A stretch of 64,000 nucleotides of DNA from Niastella sp. OAS944 (GTDB lineage: Bacteria > Bacteroidota > Bacteroidia > Chitinophagales > Chitinophagaceae). The notes under the pieces were generated by a model. The model worked only from the letters and a program-made list of their open reading frames with translations, made no database searches and was not told the DNA's origin. Each line of letters opens with the position of its first letter. The first letter of the stretch is position 1. The DNA lies in contig JANUBW010000001.1 in the NCBI GenBank assembly GCA_024809215.1, positions 1,364,001-1,428,000 of the forward strand, read 5' to 3'. A program made the translations under genes and the position numbers. Below, in pieces: positions 52,771-61,400 of the stretch.

Positions 52771-54845
52771 TCAACAAAACTCCAGAAAATGCCTACCCGT
52801 ATCTGTAACCCAGGATATGGGTAGTCGAGCGTAGGAACGTTATTCTTTGTAAATCCTCCTGCAGTAACGTCGAGAGCATTAAGATTCTCAGCACGAACAT
52901 AGGCGCTGAAACTTTTAATACGAAAATGCAGGTACCCGTTTATATCGGGCCGGCGCAAACTTACATTAGATTCGTTCTGGTAAGTATATTGGCCAAGCAA
53001 TGGCGAATAGTTTGGCGCTTTATAATCAGTGAAATAACGCAATTCTGCACCGAAGCTAATACGCAGGTTCTTAAAGCCCAGGTTGCCGTCGTAACCTATT
53101 TGGTTTCGGGTCGAAAGCAGAGGCACGTTAACCGGCCCATCGCCTAAACGCTGTTGTAAAACGATCCACGTTTTCCAGTTCCAGCCGCCGCCGATCTTAA
53201 AGATCTTTTCGGCCTGCACCTGTAACAGGTTAAATAGTGTGCGAGCCTGATCAACTTCAAAATAGCTTTTATAATAAGCATAATTGGTAACCACAAAATA
53301 CTTACCGCTTAATTTCAACCTCAGTTTAGGCTGCGTAAAAGAAGCAAACAGTATAGAGGTGTTCTCTTTTTTGAAGTTTATAGGCGAACTTGTAGTATCG
53401 AGGTAATAGCTACTATTAGTATTGAACACATAAGAAGGCGTACGGTTGGTATTTTGGAAACCTAATTCAAGGTAACCGATCTGTCTGCTGATCAACCGTT
53501 GCAAACTGATGTATGCATTATAATCACCGGCATTAAATCCACCTACATAAAAATTACCCAACGCTTCAATATCCCATTTCTGGTTGCGGGTACGATTGCG
53601 GTACTCGCCATGTACAAAGAAGTTATAATAGTTTTTGGAGAAGGCACTGTCGTTATAATATATAGAATCAAGAAACTCTCCCTTTAATGATTGAAAAGAA
53701 GCGCCCAGCTTAAGGAATTGTTGCGGGTTCTTTGCATCGGGGAAAGTATAGATCGAAAAGTCGTTCGTAAGGTCTTTCCAGTGCTCCCTGTTACGAAAGG
53801 TATCTACGGCTTGTCTCAGATTAATACCATAATAATTCTTGTAATAATTTGCGTCGGCGGCTACATCCTGAAAACGGTAGTGATAAGTGCTTAACCCAAT
53901 GGTATGTTCCAGTCGTAAACGTGGATAGAACAGGGGGATCACCGTAGAATCATTTACTACTATAGAATCTTTTTGTCCAACGTCGTATTGCTGGCGCATC
54001 ATATACGTGGCATTGGTATAAGCCGTACCGGTAGGAATAACGGTGCTGAAGAAGTTCCTGCTCCCTGGTTGATCGGGACCTACCTTGGTAGGAATGTTGG
54101 CACGTTCATCGTACCCGGCAGGAAGGCTGTCGCTGCTTAAGTAAGAATTATCTTTAATACCGCCATTTTCACCTGAGCGTAGTTTGTTACCAACTATCAC
54201 TATAAAGTTCTGATACCGCAGGTCCTTTGTCTTGTACCAGCTTGTAAAGCGGTAATTATTATGGTTGGTATTCTGGTTCTGAAAAGCGCCCGGTGAGTTG
54301 ATCAACCGGTATTCAAACGCCATATTCCAGTTGGGTCCCCGGTTCTGGGTATGCATCAGGCGAATGAATTGTTCACTTCGTGAGCCCAGCATGTAATTAA
54401 TTTCGGCATAAGGCCTTGTAGTATTATAAAAACGGGCATCACTCACCGTTAAATTATATACATCGTATGCGTGAAAGCCATGGTCCCACCCCGCTATCAT
54501 TTCAGGATTGAACAACAGGCTGCGGGTGGCGGTACCAAAATTCCCTAGTGAAATATGATGCCAGGGACCCGGGATCTTTTGTGTGAAATCGTACAATACA
54601 GAGTCAAAATTACGTAAGCGGGCTGTATCAAGAAAACGGAAACGAATAGTAATAGAATCTTCCAAACCGGTACGGTGGGCAATACTATCGCCACCACCAC
54701 TCATAGACATTCCGCTAAACCGGCCCTGTGCTTTTTGAAAGAGATTATTTTGCGCTTTTGCAGTATTTACAAAGCAGGTAAGCAGCAACAGGGTGCCAAT
54801 AAATATGTTACAGATCCTTAACACGTATGAACGATTATTAAACAA
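52767..54845 (-). CDS. Putative porin (Porin_10-like outer-membrane barrel)
   Basis: 692 aa with a long signal peptide (hydrophobic core LLLLTCFVNTAKAQ). Many alternating beta strands with aromatic ends (HISLGNFGTATRSLLF; GWDHGFHAYDVYNLTVSDARFYNTTRPYAEINYMLGS), and the C-terminus ends in IFWSFVD. The length and the GNFGT block are what I associate with the Bacteroidota 'putative porin' family. Function: outer-membrane channel, substrate unknown. Confidence 0.8.
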   Translation of the reverse strand: MFNNRSYVLRICNIFIGTLLLLTCFVNTAKAQNNLFQKAQGRFSGMSMSGGGDSIAHRTGLEDSITIRFRFLDTARLRNFDSVLYDFTQKIPGPWHHISLGNFGTATRSLLFNPEMIAGWDHGFHAYDVYNLTVSDARFYNTTRPYAEINYMLGSRSEQFIRLMHTQNRGPNWNMAFEYRLINSPGAFQNQNTNHNNYRFTSWYKTKDLRYQNFIVIVGNKLRSGENGGIKDNSYLSSDSLPAGYDERANIPTKVGPDQPGSRNFFSTVIPTGTAYTNATYMMRQQYDVGQKDSIVVNDSTVIPLFYPRLRLEHTIGLSTYHYRFQDVAADANYYKNYYGINLRQAVDTFRNREHWKDLTNDFSIYTFPDAKNPQQFLKLGASFQSLKGEFLDSIYYNDSAFSKNYYNFFVHGEYRNRTRNQKWDIEALGNFYVGGFNAGDYNAYISLQRLISRQIGYLELGFQNTNRTPSYVFNTNSSYYLDTTSSPINFKKENTSILFASFTQPKLRLKLSGKYFVVTNYAYYKSYFEVDQARTLFNLLQVQAEKIFKIGGGWNWKTWIVLQQRLGDGPVNVPLLSTRNQIGYDGNLGFKNLRISFGAELRYFTDYKAPNYSPLLGQYTYQNESNVSLRRPDINGYLHFRIKSFSAYVRAENLNALDVTAGGFTKNNVPTLDYPYPGLQIRVGIFWSFVD

Positions 54846-54899
54846 GGCGACAAATTAATAATTATTAAACCGTTAGCGGTTATAAGAAAGTTAATTGTA

Positions 54900-55721
54900 T
54901 TACAGTTCGGCAACCAGTTGTTTGAATATGGTTGTTAACTTCGGCTCAGCTTCTTTGGCAGCCTGTAATACTTCTTCGTGTGTGATGATATTATCTTCTT
55001 CCCTTATACCAATATCGGTAATTACACTAACTGCAAATACTGGCAGTCCCATATGCACGGCAATGATCACTTCCTGCACTGTGCTCATACCTACCGCATC
55101 GCCACCCATGCGATGTATCAGTTTATACTCAGCCCTTGTTTCAAAAGTTGGACCGGTTACCCCGAAATACACCCCTTCCTGCACCTTTATATCAAAGTCA
55201 GACGCTATTCTTTTTGCTTTTTTTATGATCTCTTTCGGATAAGGCTCACTCATATCGGGAAAACGTGGTCCCAGGTCTGCATAGTTTTTCCCTAACAACG
55301 GGTTCACAATACTGAAACTGATATGATCGGTGATGATCATAAGGTCGCCCACTTTGAATGCAGGATTTACTCCACCGGCGGCATTTGATAACAACAAATG
55401 GGTAATGCCCAGTTGTTTCATTACTCTTACCGGATAAGTAACCTGGTCGGGCGTATAGCCTTCATAAAAATGGAAACGGCCGGCCATTACCACTACTTTT
55501 TTACCGCTTAATTCGCCAAACATCAGTTTGCCATGATGGCCTTCAACCGTAGAAACCGGGAAATGAGGAATTTCATTGTATGAAATTTCCTGTTCAACAT
55601 TAATTTCCTGCGAAAAATTTCCCAGTCCGCTTCCTAAAACAATTCCTACCTGGGGAACGTGCGCATACCTGCTTTTAATAAAGGAAGTGGTTTCATGTAA
55701 TTGTTGAAGTAAATCGGGCAT
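54900..55721 (-). CDS. Purine-nucleoside phosphorylase
   Basis: 273 aa, trimeric class of PNP that releases free base and ribose-1-phosphate in purine salvage. Motifs: GIVLGSGLGNF with S31 (phosphate), GHHGK and AGRFHFYEGY (phosphate/ribose), LLSNAAGGVN, FGVTGPTFETRAEY with E194 (base), GMSTVQE with M212 and SVITDIG with D236. In most characterised enzymes the residue at the D236 position is Asn (human N243). A -7 box lies about 50 bp upstream and the porin gene follows. Confidence 0.92.
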   Translation of the reverse strand: MPDLLQQLHETTSFIKSRYAHVPQVGIVLGSGLGNFSQEINVEQEISYNEIPHFPVSTVEGHHGKLMFGELSGKKVVVMAGRFHFYEGYTPDQVTYPVRVMKQLGITHLLLSNAAGGVNPAFKVGDLMIITDHISFSIVNPLLGKNYADLGPRFPDMSEPYPKEIIKKAKRIASDFDIKVQEGVYFGVTGPTFETRAEYKLIHRMGGDAVGMSTVQEVIIAVHMGLPVFAVSVITDIGIREEDNIITHEEVLQAAKEAEPKLTTIFKQLVAEL

Positions 55722-55769
55722 AACTGATTAATAATTGTTAATGGCGTGATTACTGGTTGAAAATGCGTG

Positions 55770-55777
55770 CAAATATA
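55770..55777 (-). promoter_or_regulatory. -7 box of the PNP gene
   Basis: Minus-strand TATATTTG, an exact TAnnTTTG match, about 50 nt before the ATG. Confidence 0.5.
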
Positions 55778-55784
55778 AGAGTTT

Positions 55785-55845
55785 CCGGGTACCGGTTGCC
55801 AGTTACCAGGCCCTGGTAACCGGTGACTGGTAACGGGTAACAATG
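55785..55845. repeat. Echo repeat (ggtaccggttgccagttaccagg)
   Basis: Repeated (c)cggt, gtaacc and ccagttacc words with imperfect inverted symmetry (ggtaaccggtgactggtaacgggtaac), between PNP and sucC. Confidence 0.6.
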
Positions 55846-55920
55846 TCTTTTTCGCAATCGTTCCCGTAAATAGAGCGTCTGTAACTGAGCACAAAGGCTA
55901 CACTTAATAGCTTTTTTGCT

Positions 55921-55928
55921 TATTTTCG
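55921..55928 (+). promoter_or_regulatory. Possible -7 box of sucC
   Basis: TATTTTCG, seven of eight to TAnnTTTG, 17 nt before the ATG at 55946. Confidence 0.35.
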
Positions 55929-55945
55929 CCAAAATTTTTTACGGC

Positions 55946-57157
55946 ATGAATCTTCACGAATACCAGGCAAAGGAATTATTGAAAAAATACAATGTACCGG
56001 TGCAGGAAGGAATACCGGTAGACAGAGCCGACGCGGCCGAAGAAGCATATAAGAATTTAAAAGTTCAGTTTGGCAACAACTTCGCGGTTGTAAAAGCTCA
56101 AATACATGCAGGTGGTCGCGGAAAGGGCAAGATCCAGGGCACCGAACAACGCGGTGTAGCAGTAGGTAAAAGTGCCGAAGAAATTAAAACTATCGCTTCT
56201 AATTTATTGGGTGGCACCCTTGTTACCATTCAAACTGGCGAAGCCGGTAAAGTGGTGAACAAAGTACTGGTAGCACAGGACGTTTATTATCCTGGTCCCA
56301 ACCCGGTAAAAGAGTTCTACTTATCAATTCTGCTCGATCGTACAAAAGGACAGAATGTGATCATGTACAGTACCGAAGGTGGTATGGACATTGAAGAAGT
56401 AGCTCACAACACGCCCGACAAGATCTTCAAAGAGTGGGTTCACCCAAGTGGTGGCTTACAGGGTTTCCAGGCACGTAAAATTGCCTTTAACCTGGGCCTT
56501 AAAGGCGAAGCCTTCAAGAATTGCGTAAAGTTCGTTACCAATTTATATAATGCTTACGTTGGGTTAGATTGCGCTATGCTCGAGATCAACCCATTGTTCA
56601 AAACATCCGACGAAAAGATCATCGCTGTTGACTGTAAAATGGGTCTCGATGATAACGCGTTGATGCGTCATCCTGAGCTGGAAGCTTTACGCGATATCAG
56701 CGAAGAAGATCCTACAGAAGTTGAGGCTGGTAAATACAACCTGAACTTTGTAAAACTCGATGGTAACGTAGGTTGTATGGTAAACGGCGCCGGTTTGGCC
56801 ATGGCTACTATGGATATGATCAAACTGAGCGGTGGTGAGCCTGCTAACTTCCTCGACGTAGGTGGTACAGCTAATGCCACTACTGTAGAAGCTGGTTTCC
56901 GCATCATTCTGAAAGACCCTAAAGTAAAAGCGATCTGCATCAATATCTTTGGTGGTATCGTACGTTGCGACCGGGTTGCTCAGGGTGTTATCGATGCTTA
57001 TAAATCAATTGGCAACATCACTGTTCCTATCATCGTTCGTTTACAGGGAACAAATGCCGAAGAAGCTAAAAAGCTGATCGAAGAAAGTGGTCTGAAAGTA
57101 CAATCAGCCATCTTGTTAAGCGAAGCTGCTGCGCTGGTTAATAAAGCGGTGGCATAG
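55946..57157 (+). CDS. sucC: Succinyl-CoA ligase (ADP-forming) subunit beta
   Basis: 403 aa from the ATG at 55946 ([18 protein letters not shown]). TCA-cycle enzyme subunit with an ATP-grasp fold that makes ATP from succinyl-CoA. Recognisable blocks: [19 protein letters not shown] near 48-66, [29 protein letters not shown] near 128-156, [38 protein letters not shown] near 308-319 and [16 protein letters not shown] near 333-348. The alpha subunit is not in view. A strong terminator follows. Confidence 0.96.
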   Translation: MNLHEYQAKELLKKYNVPVQEGIPVDRADAAEEAYKNLKVQFGNNFAVVKAQIHAGGRGKGKIQGTEQRGVAVGKSAEEIKTIASNLLGGTLVTIQTGEAGKVVNKVLVAQDVYYPGPNPVKEFYLSILLDRTKGQNVIMYSTEGGMDIEEVAHNTPDKIFKEWVHPSGGLQGFQARKIAFNLGLKGEAFKNCVKFVTNLYNAYVGLDCAMLEINPLFKTSDEKIIAVDCKMGLDDNALMRHPELEALRDISEEDPTEVEAGKYNLNFVKLDGNVGCMVNGAGLAMATMDMIKLSGGEPANFLDVGGTANATTVEAGFRIILKDPKVKAICINIFGGIVRCDRVAQGVIDAYKSIGNITVPIIVRLQGTNAEEAKKLIEESGLKVQSAILLSEAAALVNKAVA

Positions 57158-57185
57158 TTTAAATTCAGTGATAAGATATATTACT

Positions 57186-57217
57186 AGCCCCATTTCATAG
57201 AAGTGGGGCTTTTTTTA
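57186..57217 (+). terminator. Terminator of sucC
   Basis: agcccca ... tggggct stem with inner ttc/gaa pairs, then TTTTTTT. Confidence 0.9.
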
Positions 57218-57224
57218 TGCCTGA

Positions 57225-57344
57225 AATGAAAAATGAAGAATTAGAAATGAAGAAGGGAATACAGAAGAAATATTGAATACTGAATGTAGAAGTAGCGGGC
57301 CCGGGAATGGAAGAACTGAGAACTAAAAACTAAGAATTGAGAAC
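57225..57344. repeat. Echo repeat block
   Basis: atgaaaaatgaagaattagaaatgaagaagg (sharing 19 identical bases with 42080-42098), then ttgaatactgaatgtagaagtagc, then agaactgagaactaaaaactaagaattgagaac directly abutting the stop of the next minus gene. Confidence 0.65.
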
Positions 57345-57845
57345 TTATTCTTCTTTCATATACTTCTTAAACCACCCAATAACAAAACTTACACGTTTGT
57401 GGGTTTGTTGCAGCAATTGATCGTATACAAGGTTTTTTACGGTATCAGGCTTCTCTTCAAGGGCGTATTGGGGGTTACCTGCTTTATCCATTACTTCAAA
57501 GTGATTGATGGTATAGCGATACCGGCCGTTCACAATTTCAACACTCATATGCAGGCCAACCGGTACAAGGGAAGGAGTTCCTATGCCATGCAATTTGGCC
57601 TTTACATTTATATAACCTTTACCCGATACCAGCAGGTTGGCAGGTTGTTCCCTGCGGGCCACCGTATCCCAATGGACCAAAAACGGCTGATTAAAAAATG
57701 ACTTGGCCCTTTCCATGGAATGGGTGGTATTTTCGGCCACTACTTCACCATAATACTGAAACTCGCCCGAATTGGCCCGGGGTATTTGACCGATGGCCTT
57801 TGACATCAGCACCATTGATATCCATATAATTATTAAAGGCCGCAT
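57345..57845 (-). CDS. Exported protein, DUF4468-like
   Basis: 166 aa from the ATG at 57845 (MRPLIIIWISMVLMSKAIGQ, cleaved after AIGQ). The mature domain has GEFQYYGEVVAENTTHSMER, then LVSGKGYINVKAKL, ending with NGRYRYTINHFEV. This matches what I recall for DUF4468 'TBP-like fold' proteins of Bacteroidota, of unknown function. Monocistronic. Confidence 0.7.
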   Translation of the reverse strand: MRPLIIIWISMVLMSKAIGQIPRANSGEFQYYGEVVAENTTHSMERAKSFFNQPFLVHWDTVARREQPANLLVSGKGYINVKAKLHGIGTPSLVPVGLHMSVEIVNGRYRYTINHFEVMDKAGNPQYALEEKPDTVKNLVYDQLLQQTHKRVSFVIGWFKKYMKEE

Positions 57846-57945
57846 AACTTTTATACAAGGTAACATATTGCAGGGATTGTTAATAACCACTCAACATAAT
57901 TACGGGCCCGCAACAAAGATGTTGCTTTTGATCATGCCCTCTATA

Positions 57946-57982
57946 AAAAGAAAATGCCCCCACAACGGAAAAAGTGGGGGCA
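57946..57982 (-). terminator. Minus-strand terminator with no known gene
   Basis: A perfect 9-bp stem (tgcccccac / gtgggggca), 10-nt loop, T-rich tract on the minus strand. The nearest minus gene lies downstream of it, so it ends an unannotated transcript coming from 58000-58400. Confidence 0.75.
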
Positions 57983-58260
57983 AACTTTTGAGAGACGGTT
58001 TCTATGTTTTCACAAGGATAGCTGGATTAGCTTTTCATTCGGACGCTTGGACTTTAAGTTCTAGTTTTTCAAAGGGACGTGGATCTTGGTTTTTCGGACT
58101 TTGGACATTTTGGATTGGTTTTACATTGGATACGGTTCGGTTTTTCGGACTTTGGACGTTTGGATGCTCTTTCACAGGGTTTGGATCGGTTTTTCTGGAC
58201 GTTGGACTGGTTTTTCTATTGGACTTTGGATTAACTTATAATTTGTTTTCGTTTTTGCTT
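57983..58260 (-). ncRNA. Candidate minus-strand RNA with repeated GTCCAAAGTCCGAAAAACC
   Basis: On the minus strand the region before the 57946 terminator is A/C-rich and G-poor. It repeats the words GTCCAAAGTCCGAAAAACC (exact twice), GTCCAATAGAAAAACC, GTCCAGAAAAACC and related AATCCAAA words at roughly 15-45 nt steps. There is no reading frame with a plausible protein. A terminator at its 3' end supports transcription; no promoter is obvious. 5' end not defined. Confidence 0.35.
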
Positions 58261-58407
58261 ACATAAAGATCGAAATATTATCCGCTTTTATCTCATTTCA
58301 TCGCCTCTTATTCAATCAACTCCTTGGTAAACTTATTTGTATCTAGGAATATACCCTTATATCTATACGCACTTTTAAAAAATAAGCCAACTAACGGGTA
58401 TGGTCAT

Positions 58408-58433
58408 AAAAAAACCCGCCCTTACCAGACGGG
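58408..58433 (-). terminator. Second minus-strand terminator with no known gene
   Basis: On minus, CCCGTC pairs with GGCGGG, the fifth pair as U-G. On plus that pair would be a C-A mismatch, so the RNA is read on minus. Followed by TTTTTTT. Confidence 0.65.
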
Positions 58434-58926
58434 AAATATTGTTGATTAGTTGCATTACAATATACCACAGTAACACTGGTTTTCATAGATACAGAACAGT
58501 TATGATTATTTTGTTTTTCGGTTTGCATTGGACGTTGGATGAGCAAAAATAGCTGAAACATCTATTCCTGCATTGCCACCATAAAAATGTAACTATTTCT
58601 TTAAATTAGGAAGCATTCGGTAAGATAACTTATTGCACATCTGCGATTATTTTAGAAACCACTACGATGAAACCATTATGCTGCGTATATTCCGAAAATT
58701 CGCATACTCGTACATTTACTAACTGTGTAAAACATTCATTTACTATCTGCAACACATTATATCGTGGATATCTTATTACGTGTAGTTTATTCTTACGTTA
58801 TTCATCAACCAATATCTTTGTAATCGTTACTTAACACAAGAAAAACACAAGTGCTATCGTTATGTAATTGCAAGGATCTGTGTTTTCATTTTCTGCCCAA
58901 TTTAACCTCTACTTCCTGGTTGGTGT

Positions 58927-58940
58927 TGTTACTAGTAACA
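58927..58940. promoter_or_regulatory. 14-bp palindrome
   Basis: TGTTACTAGTAACA is a perfect palindrome flanked by ggtgt and cacc. It may be a dimeric repressor site but lies far from any start. Confidence 0.3.
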
Positions 58941-59060
58941 CACCGTATTTTCTGTAATTGTAAAATTTAGTACTTATCTATTGTGGATAAACTAACTTTT
59001 GGCATAGATTTTTATCAAAACAAACTGTAACCAAATCAATAACCTGATTAATCTGTAGCA

Positions 59061-59144
59061 ATGAAAAATCCCGTACGACTATTCTTCGGATTCATCTTTG
59101 TAACCTATGTTATCATTTATAGCTTAATGGCTTTATTGGCATAG
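59061..59144 (+). CDS. Possible tiny membrane protein (27 aa)
   Basis: ATG to TAG with 27 residues: MKNPVRLFFGF then a continuous hydrophobic helix. Composition fits a single-pass small membrane protein, but it is short enough to be chance. No neighbour supports it. Confidence 0.3.
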   Translation: MKNPVRLFFGFIFVTYVIIYSLMALLA

Positions 59145-59319
59145 TTTCTTTCTGTATCACATGTTCCTATTACAAAGATCATTAACCCTCCCAGGCGTTT
59201 ATACTTTCTCCTTACTGTATAACCGATATTAACTGTAGAACTTCCCTGTTGATCGTCACCCAATTGGTATGTTTACGTTAAACGAACCTCGTGCCTTGCA
59301 CCTTGTACCTTATTCTCGT

Positions 59320-59327
59320 TACCTTCG
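59320..59327 (+). promoter_or_regulatory. Possible -7 box immediately before GNAT start
   Basis: TACCTTCG (seven of eight to TAnnTTTG), 4 nt before the ATG at 59332; would give a leaderless message. Weak. Confidence 0.25.
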
Positions 59328-59331
59328 TTGC

Positions 59332-59817
59332 ATGTCAACAGTTAACATTAGGACCATTCAACCAGCCGACAACCAGGCGCTTGCTGTTATCATCAGAAAT
59401 GCCCTGGCTGAATTTGGCGCCAATAAACCAGGCACCGTTTATTACGATGCTACTACCGATGCTTTGTACGAACTGTTCAGGCAGCCGGGCAGCATCTATT
59501 ATGTAGCTGAAGAAAACGGGGTGCTTATTGGTGGCGCCGGTATTTATCCATCACCAGGTTTACCAACCGGTACCTGTGAGCTGGTTAAAATGTATTTATC
59601 ACCTGCTGCACGCGGAAAAGGCATTGGTAAAGGATTGATAGAAAAAGCCCTTGCATTTGCAGCTGAAGCCGGTTACCGTAATGTTTATATTGAAACCATG
59701 CCCGAATTAAGAAAAGCGATGTCGGTATACGAGAAGTTTGGATTTAAATACCTTGATGGGCCAATGGGTAATACTGGTCACTTTGGATGTGATGTATGGA
59801 TGTTGAAAGAGTTGTGA
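59332..59817 (+). CDS. GNAT family N-acetyltransferase
   Basis: 161 aa from the ATG at 59332 (MSTVNIRTIQPAD). GNAT fold: YYVAEENGVLIGGAGIYP, CELVKMYLSPAARGKGIGKGLIEKAL (acetyl-CoA loop RGKGIG), then YIETMPELRKAMSVYEKFGF. Substrate unknown; small cytoplasmic enzyme. Followed directly by a 14-bp tandem repeat. Confidence 0.88.
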   Translation: MSTVNIRTIQPADNQALAVIIRNALAEFGANKPGTVYYDATTDALYELFRQPGSIYYVAEENGVLIGGAGIYPSPGLPTGTCELVKMYLSPAARGKGIGKGLIEKALAFAAEAGYRNVYIETMPELRKAMSVYEKFGFKYLDGPMGNTGHFGCDVWMLKEL

Positions 59818-59897
59818 GGTGAGTGGTGAATGGTGAGTGATGAGTGGTGAGTGATGAGTGGTGAGTGATGAGTGGTGAGTGATGAGTGGTGAGTGGG
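59817..59897. repeat. Tandem repeat, 14-bp unit
   Basis: gagtgatgagtggt repeated about four to five times with slight variation, starting at the GNAT stop. Like the other blocks it abuts a stop codon. Confidence 0.85.
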
Positions 59898-59967
59898 CTC
59901 GCGAATGTTAAAGCTAATATACTAACTTGTGCCGCCAAAAATTCAAGCCGATTGCCGATTGCCGCTT

Positions 59968-60582
59968 TTAACACGCCTTCACCTCATATATAGGGCTGAA
60001 CAAATACAACTTCCCTGTTTGTACTTCAACACACTGAAAGCGCTTGCGCAGTTTCTTTCCTTTTTTGAAGATGCGGCCTTCGCCAATATCGAACAGCTGT
60101 CCTTCGGGTAATTGTTCAACCATTACCATTCCATTATCACGATCGAACTTTTTCAGTACGCGCATAAGGCCTTCGTCGGCGCAACTACTGGCGGGCAGGT
60201 CGTGCATCGATTGTTTCAACGCCTGCTCTACTATAGGTGGAAAGATCTCCTTTCCCAAAAAATCTTTCAGTAACATAGCGTACAGGTCCTTCCACTCGCG
60301 GCCATGGGGCGAAACCCGGTGCCCGAACTGAATAAAGGTTACCAGGTGGGCCAGTTCGTGTATAAGCGTAATAAGAAATGCGTAGGGATTTAAATTACCG
60401 TTTACACTAATGCGGTGATTTTTATCGGTTGTAGCGTGGCGGTAATCGCCAAGAATTGATTTTCGCTCGCGGGTAATAGTTAAGTGTACCTTATACTGGT
60501 GCAGGAATTCAAGCACCCGTGGTACGGCCGCTGCCGGAATAAATTTACTTAGGTATTCTAAAGGCGCCTGCTGCTTAGACAT
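59968..60582 (-). CDS. SprT-like zinc-binding protein
   Basis: 204 aa. The zinc-protease-like motif HELAH lies in LITLIHELAHLVTF, with a third possible ligand in GREWKDLY and downstream Cys residues (SSCADE; RFQCVEV). SprT-like proteins include DNA-associated proteases such as Spartan, but bacterial members are uncharacterised. It overlaps the upstream gene by 8 bp (same operon). Confidence 0.82.
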   Translation of the reverse strand: MSKQQAPLEYLSKFIPAAAVPRVLEFLHQYKVHLTITRERKSILGDYRHATTDKNHRISVNGNLNPYAFLITLIHELAHLVTFIQFGHRVSPHGREWKDLYAMLLKDFLGKEIFPPIVEQALKQSMHDLPASSCADEGLMRVLKKFDRDNGMVMVEQLPEGQLFDIGEGRIFKKGKKLRKRFQCVEVQTGKLYLFSPIYEVKAC

Positions 60583-60979
60583 TCTTTTTTGGCTTGCTCA
60601 GTTTCATCAGTATCACCACTTCTATGGTCGTATATACCAGGTACAGGAACATACATCCCAGTATGCCGCCCTTATTTACATCCTTCTGCACTATGCTAAT
60701 ATAAATAAACACGGTCACCAAACAAATCATCATTTTTGAAAACACCCCACCATATACCGTGCGTACAATAGCCGCAGGATTACTGGAGCCCATGGAACGG
60801 GAAAACAGGTAGAACGCAACGGCAGTTGCCGCAAACAACACCAGATTGCCGATGATCAGCACATCTACATCAATACTCCAATCGCTAAGTCTTGGCCGGC
60901 CGGTTATGAATAACACAGTGGTTATCACAAAGAACAATAACAACGGAAGGAAAGACTTGAATACCGGATTCTTCTTCAT
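60575..60979 (-). CDS. Four-TM membrane protein
   Basis: 134 aa, four hydrophobic segments (about 8-25, 38-60, 78-98, 105-125). The layout resembles ATP-synthase-I-like small membrane proteins often found near the atp operon in Bacteroidota, but no atp genes follow here. Overlaps the SprT gene by 8 bp. Confidence 0.7.
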   Translation of the reverse strand: MKKNPVFKSFLPLLLFFVITTVLFITGRPRLSDWSIDVDVLIIGNLVLFAATAVAFYLFSRSMGSSNPAAIVRTVYGGVFSKMMICLVTVFIYISIVQKDVNKGGILGCMFLYLVYTTIEVVILMKLSKPKKNV

Positions 60980-61130
60980 GGTTTAAAAATGGATGGCAAA
61001 GATAGGTTGTGGAGTTGACATGTTGACTAGTTGACGAGTTGATAAGGGTTCGCCTCTGTGCGGCAGACCTATTAGTATTAGCCTCGCTATTAGCATCACT
61101 TGATAAAGTAAAACTAACCTATGATATAAG

Positions 61131-61198
61131 CCCCTCCCCCTACCGGGAAGGGGGCCGGGGGGAGGCCCGGAGTTGGCCAGGGGCCGAGGCCGGGGCCC
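61131..61198. repeat. GC-rich REP-like island
   Basis: cccctccccctaccgggaagggggccggggggagg then ggccgaggccggggccc. Strong self-complementarity (ccggggcc, ctcccccta...ggggg). Far more GC-rich than the surroundings, as in interspersed REP elements. Confidence 0.5.
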
Positions 61199-61199
61199 A

Positions 61200-61227
61200 A
61201 TAAAAAGTCCCGCCGGTGGGCGGGACT
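61200..61227 (-). terminator. Terminator of the bactofilin transcript
   Basis: A perfect 9-bp stem (agtcccgcc / ggcgggact), 4-nt loop, T-run on minus. It lies about 175 bp after the bactofilin stop. Confidence 0.8.
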
Positions 61228-61400
61228 AAAATAATTTAATAATGGTATCCAAAGTAAGCAGATCACCAACGTGAGGTTATGATTTCCAGGTATTAATAAA
61301 CCAACCTATTTTTTGCAAAAGACATCCCTGTTCCGGTAACAACGGGGTTATCGAAGAGGTGCGTTCAACAAGTACATAGGGGCGTAACCAGGTCGAATTA

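Larger units (their letters stand above)
57846..59331. other. Large mostly non-coding region
   Basis: About 1.5 kb. Contains two minus-strand terminator hairpins (57946-57982, 58408-58433), a G/T-rich repeat (58040-58250), a 14-bp palindrome (58927-58940) and one possible 27-aa membrane peptide (59061-59144). No larger gene is supported on either strand. Confidence 0.7.
60980..61400. other. Intergenic region with repeats and GC-rich island
   Basis: Echo-type agttgac repeats (61012-61051), a GC-rich hairpin-rich island (61131-61198) and a minus-strand terminator (61200-61227). No gene is seen. Confidence 0.6.

Noticed and set aside
57793-58266. 158-codon plus-strand frame
   Set aside because: Its product is low complexity (runs of FFGLWTF and FGLTYN) produced by the G/T-rich repeat and it overlaps the 5' end of a supported minus gene.
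58395-58490. 31-aa minus-strand frame
   Set aside because: It includes the terminator hairpin itself, which would be unusual for a real gene.
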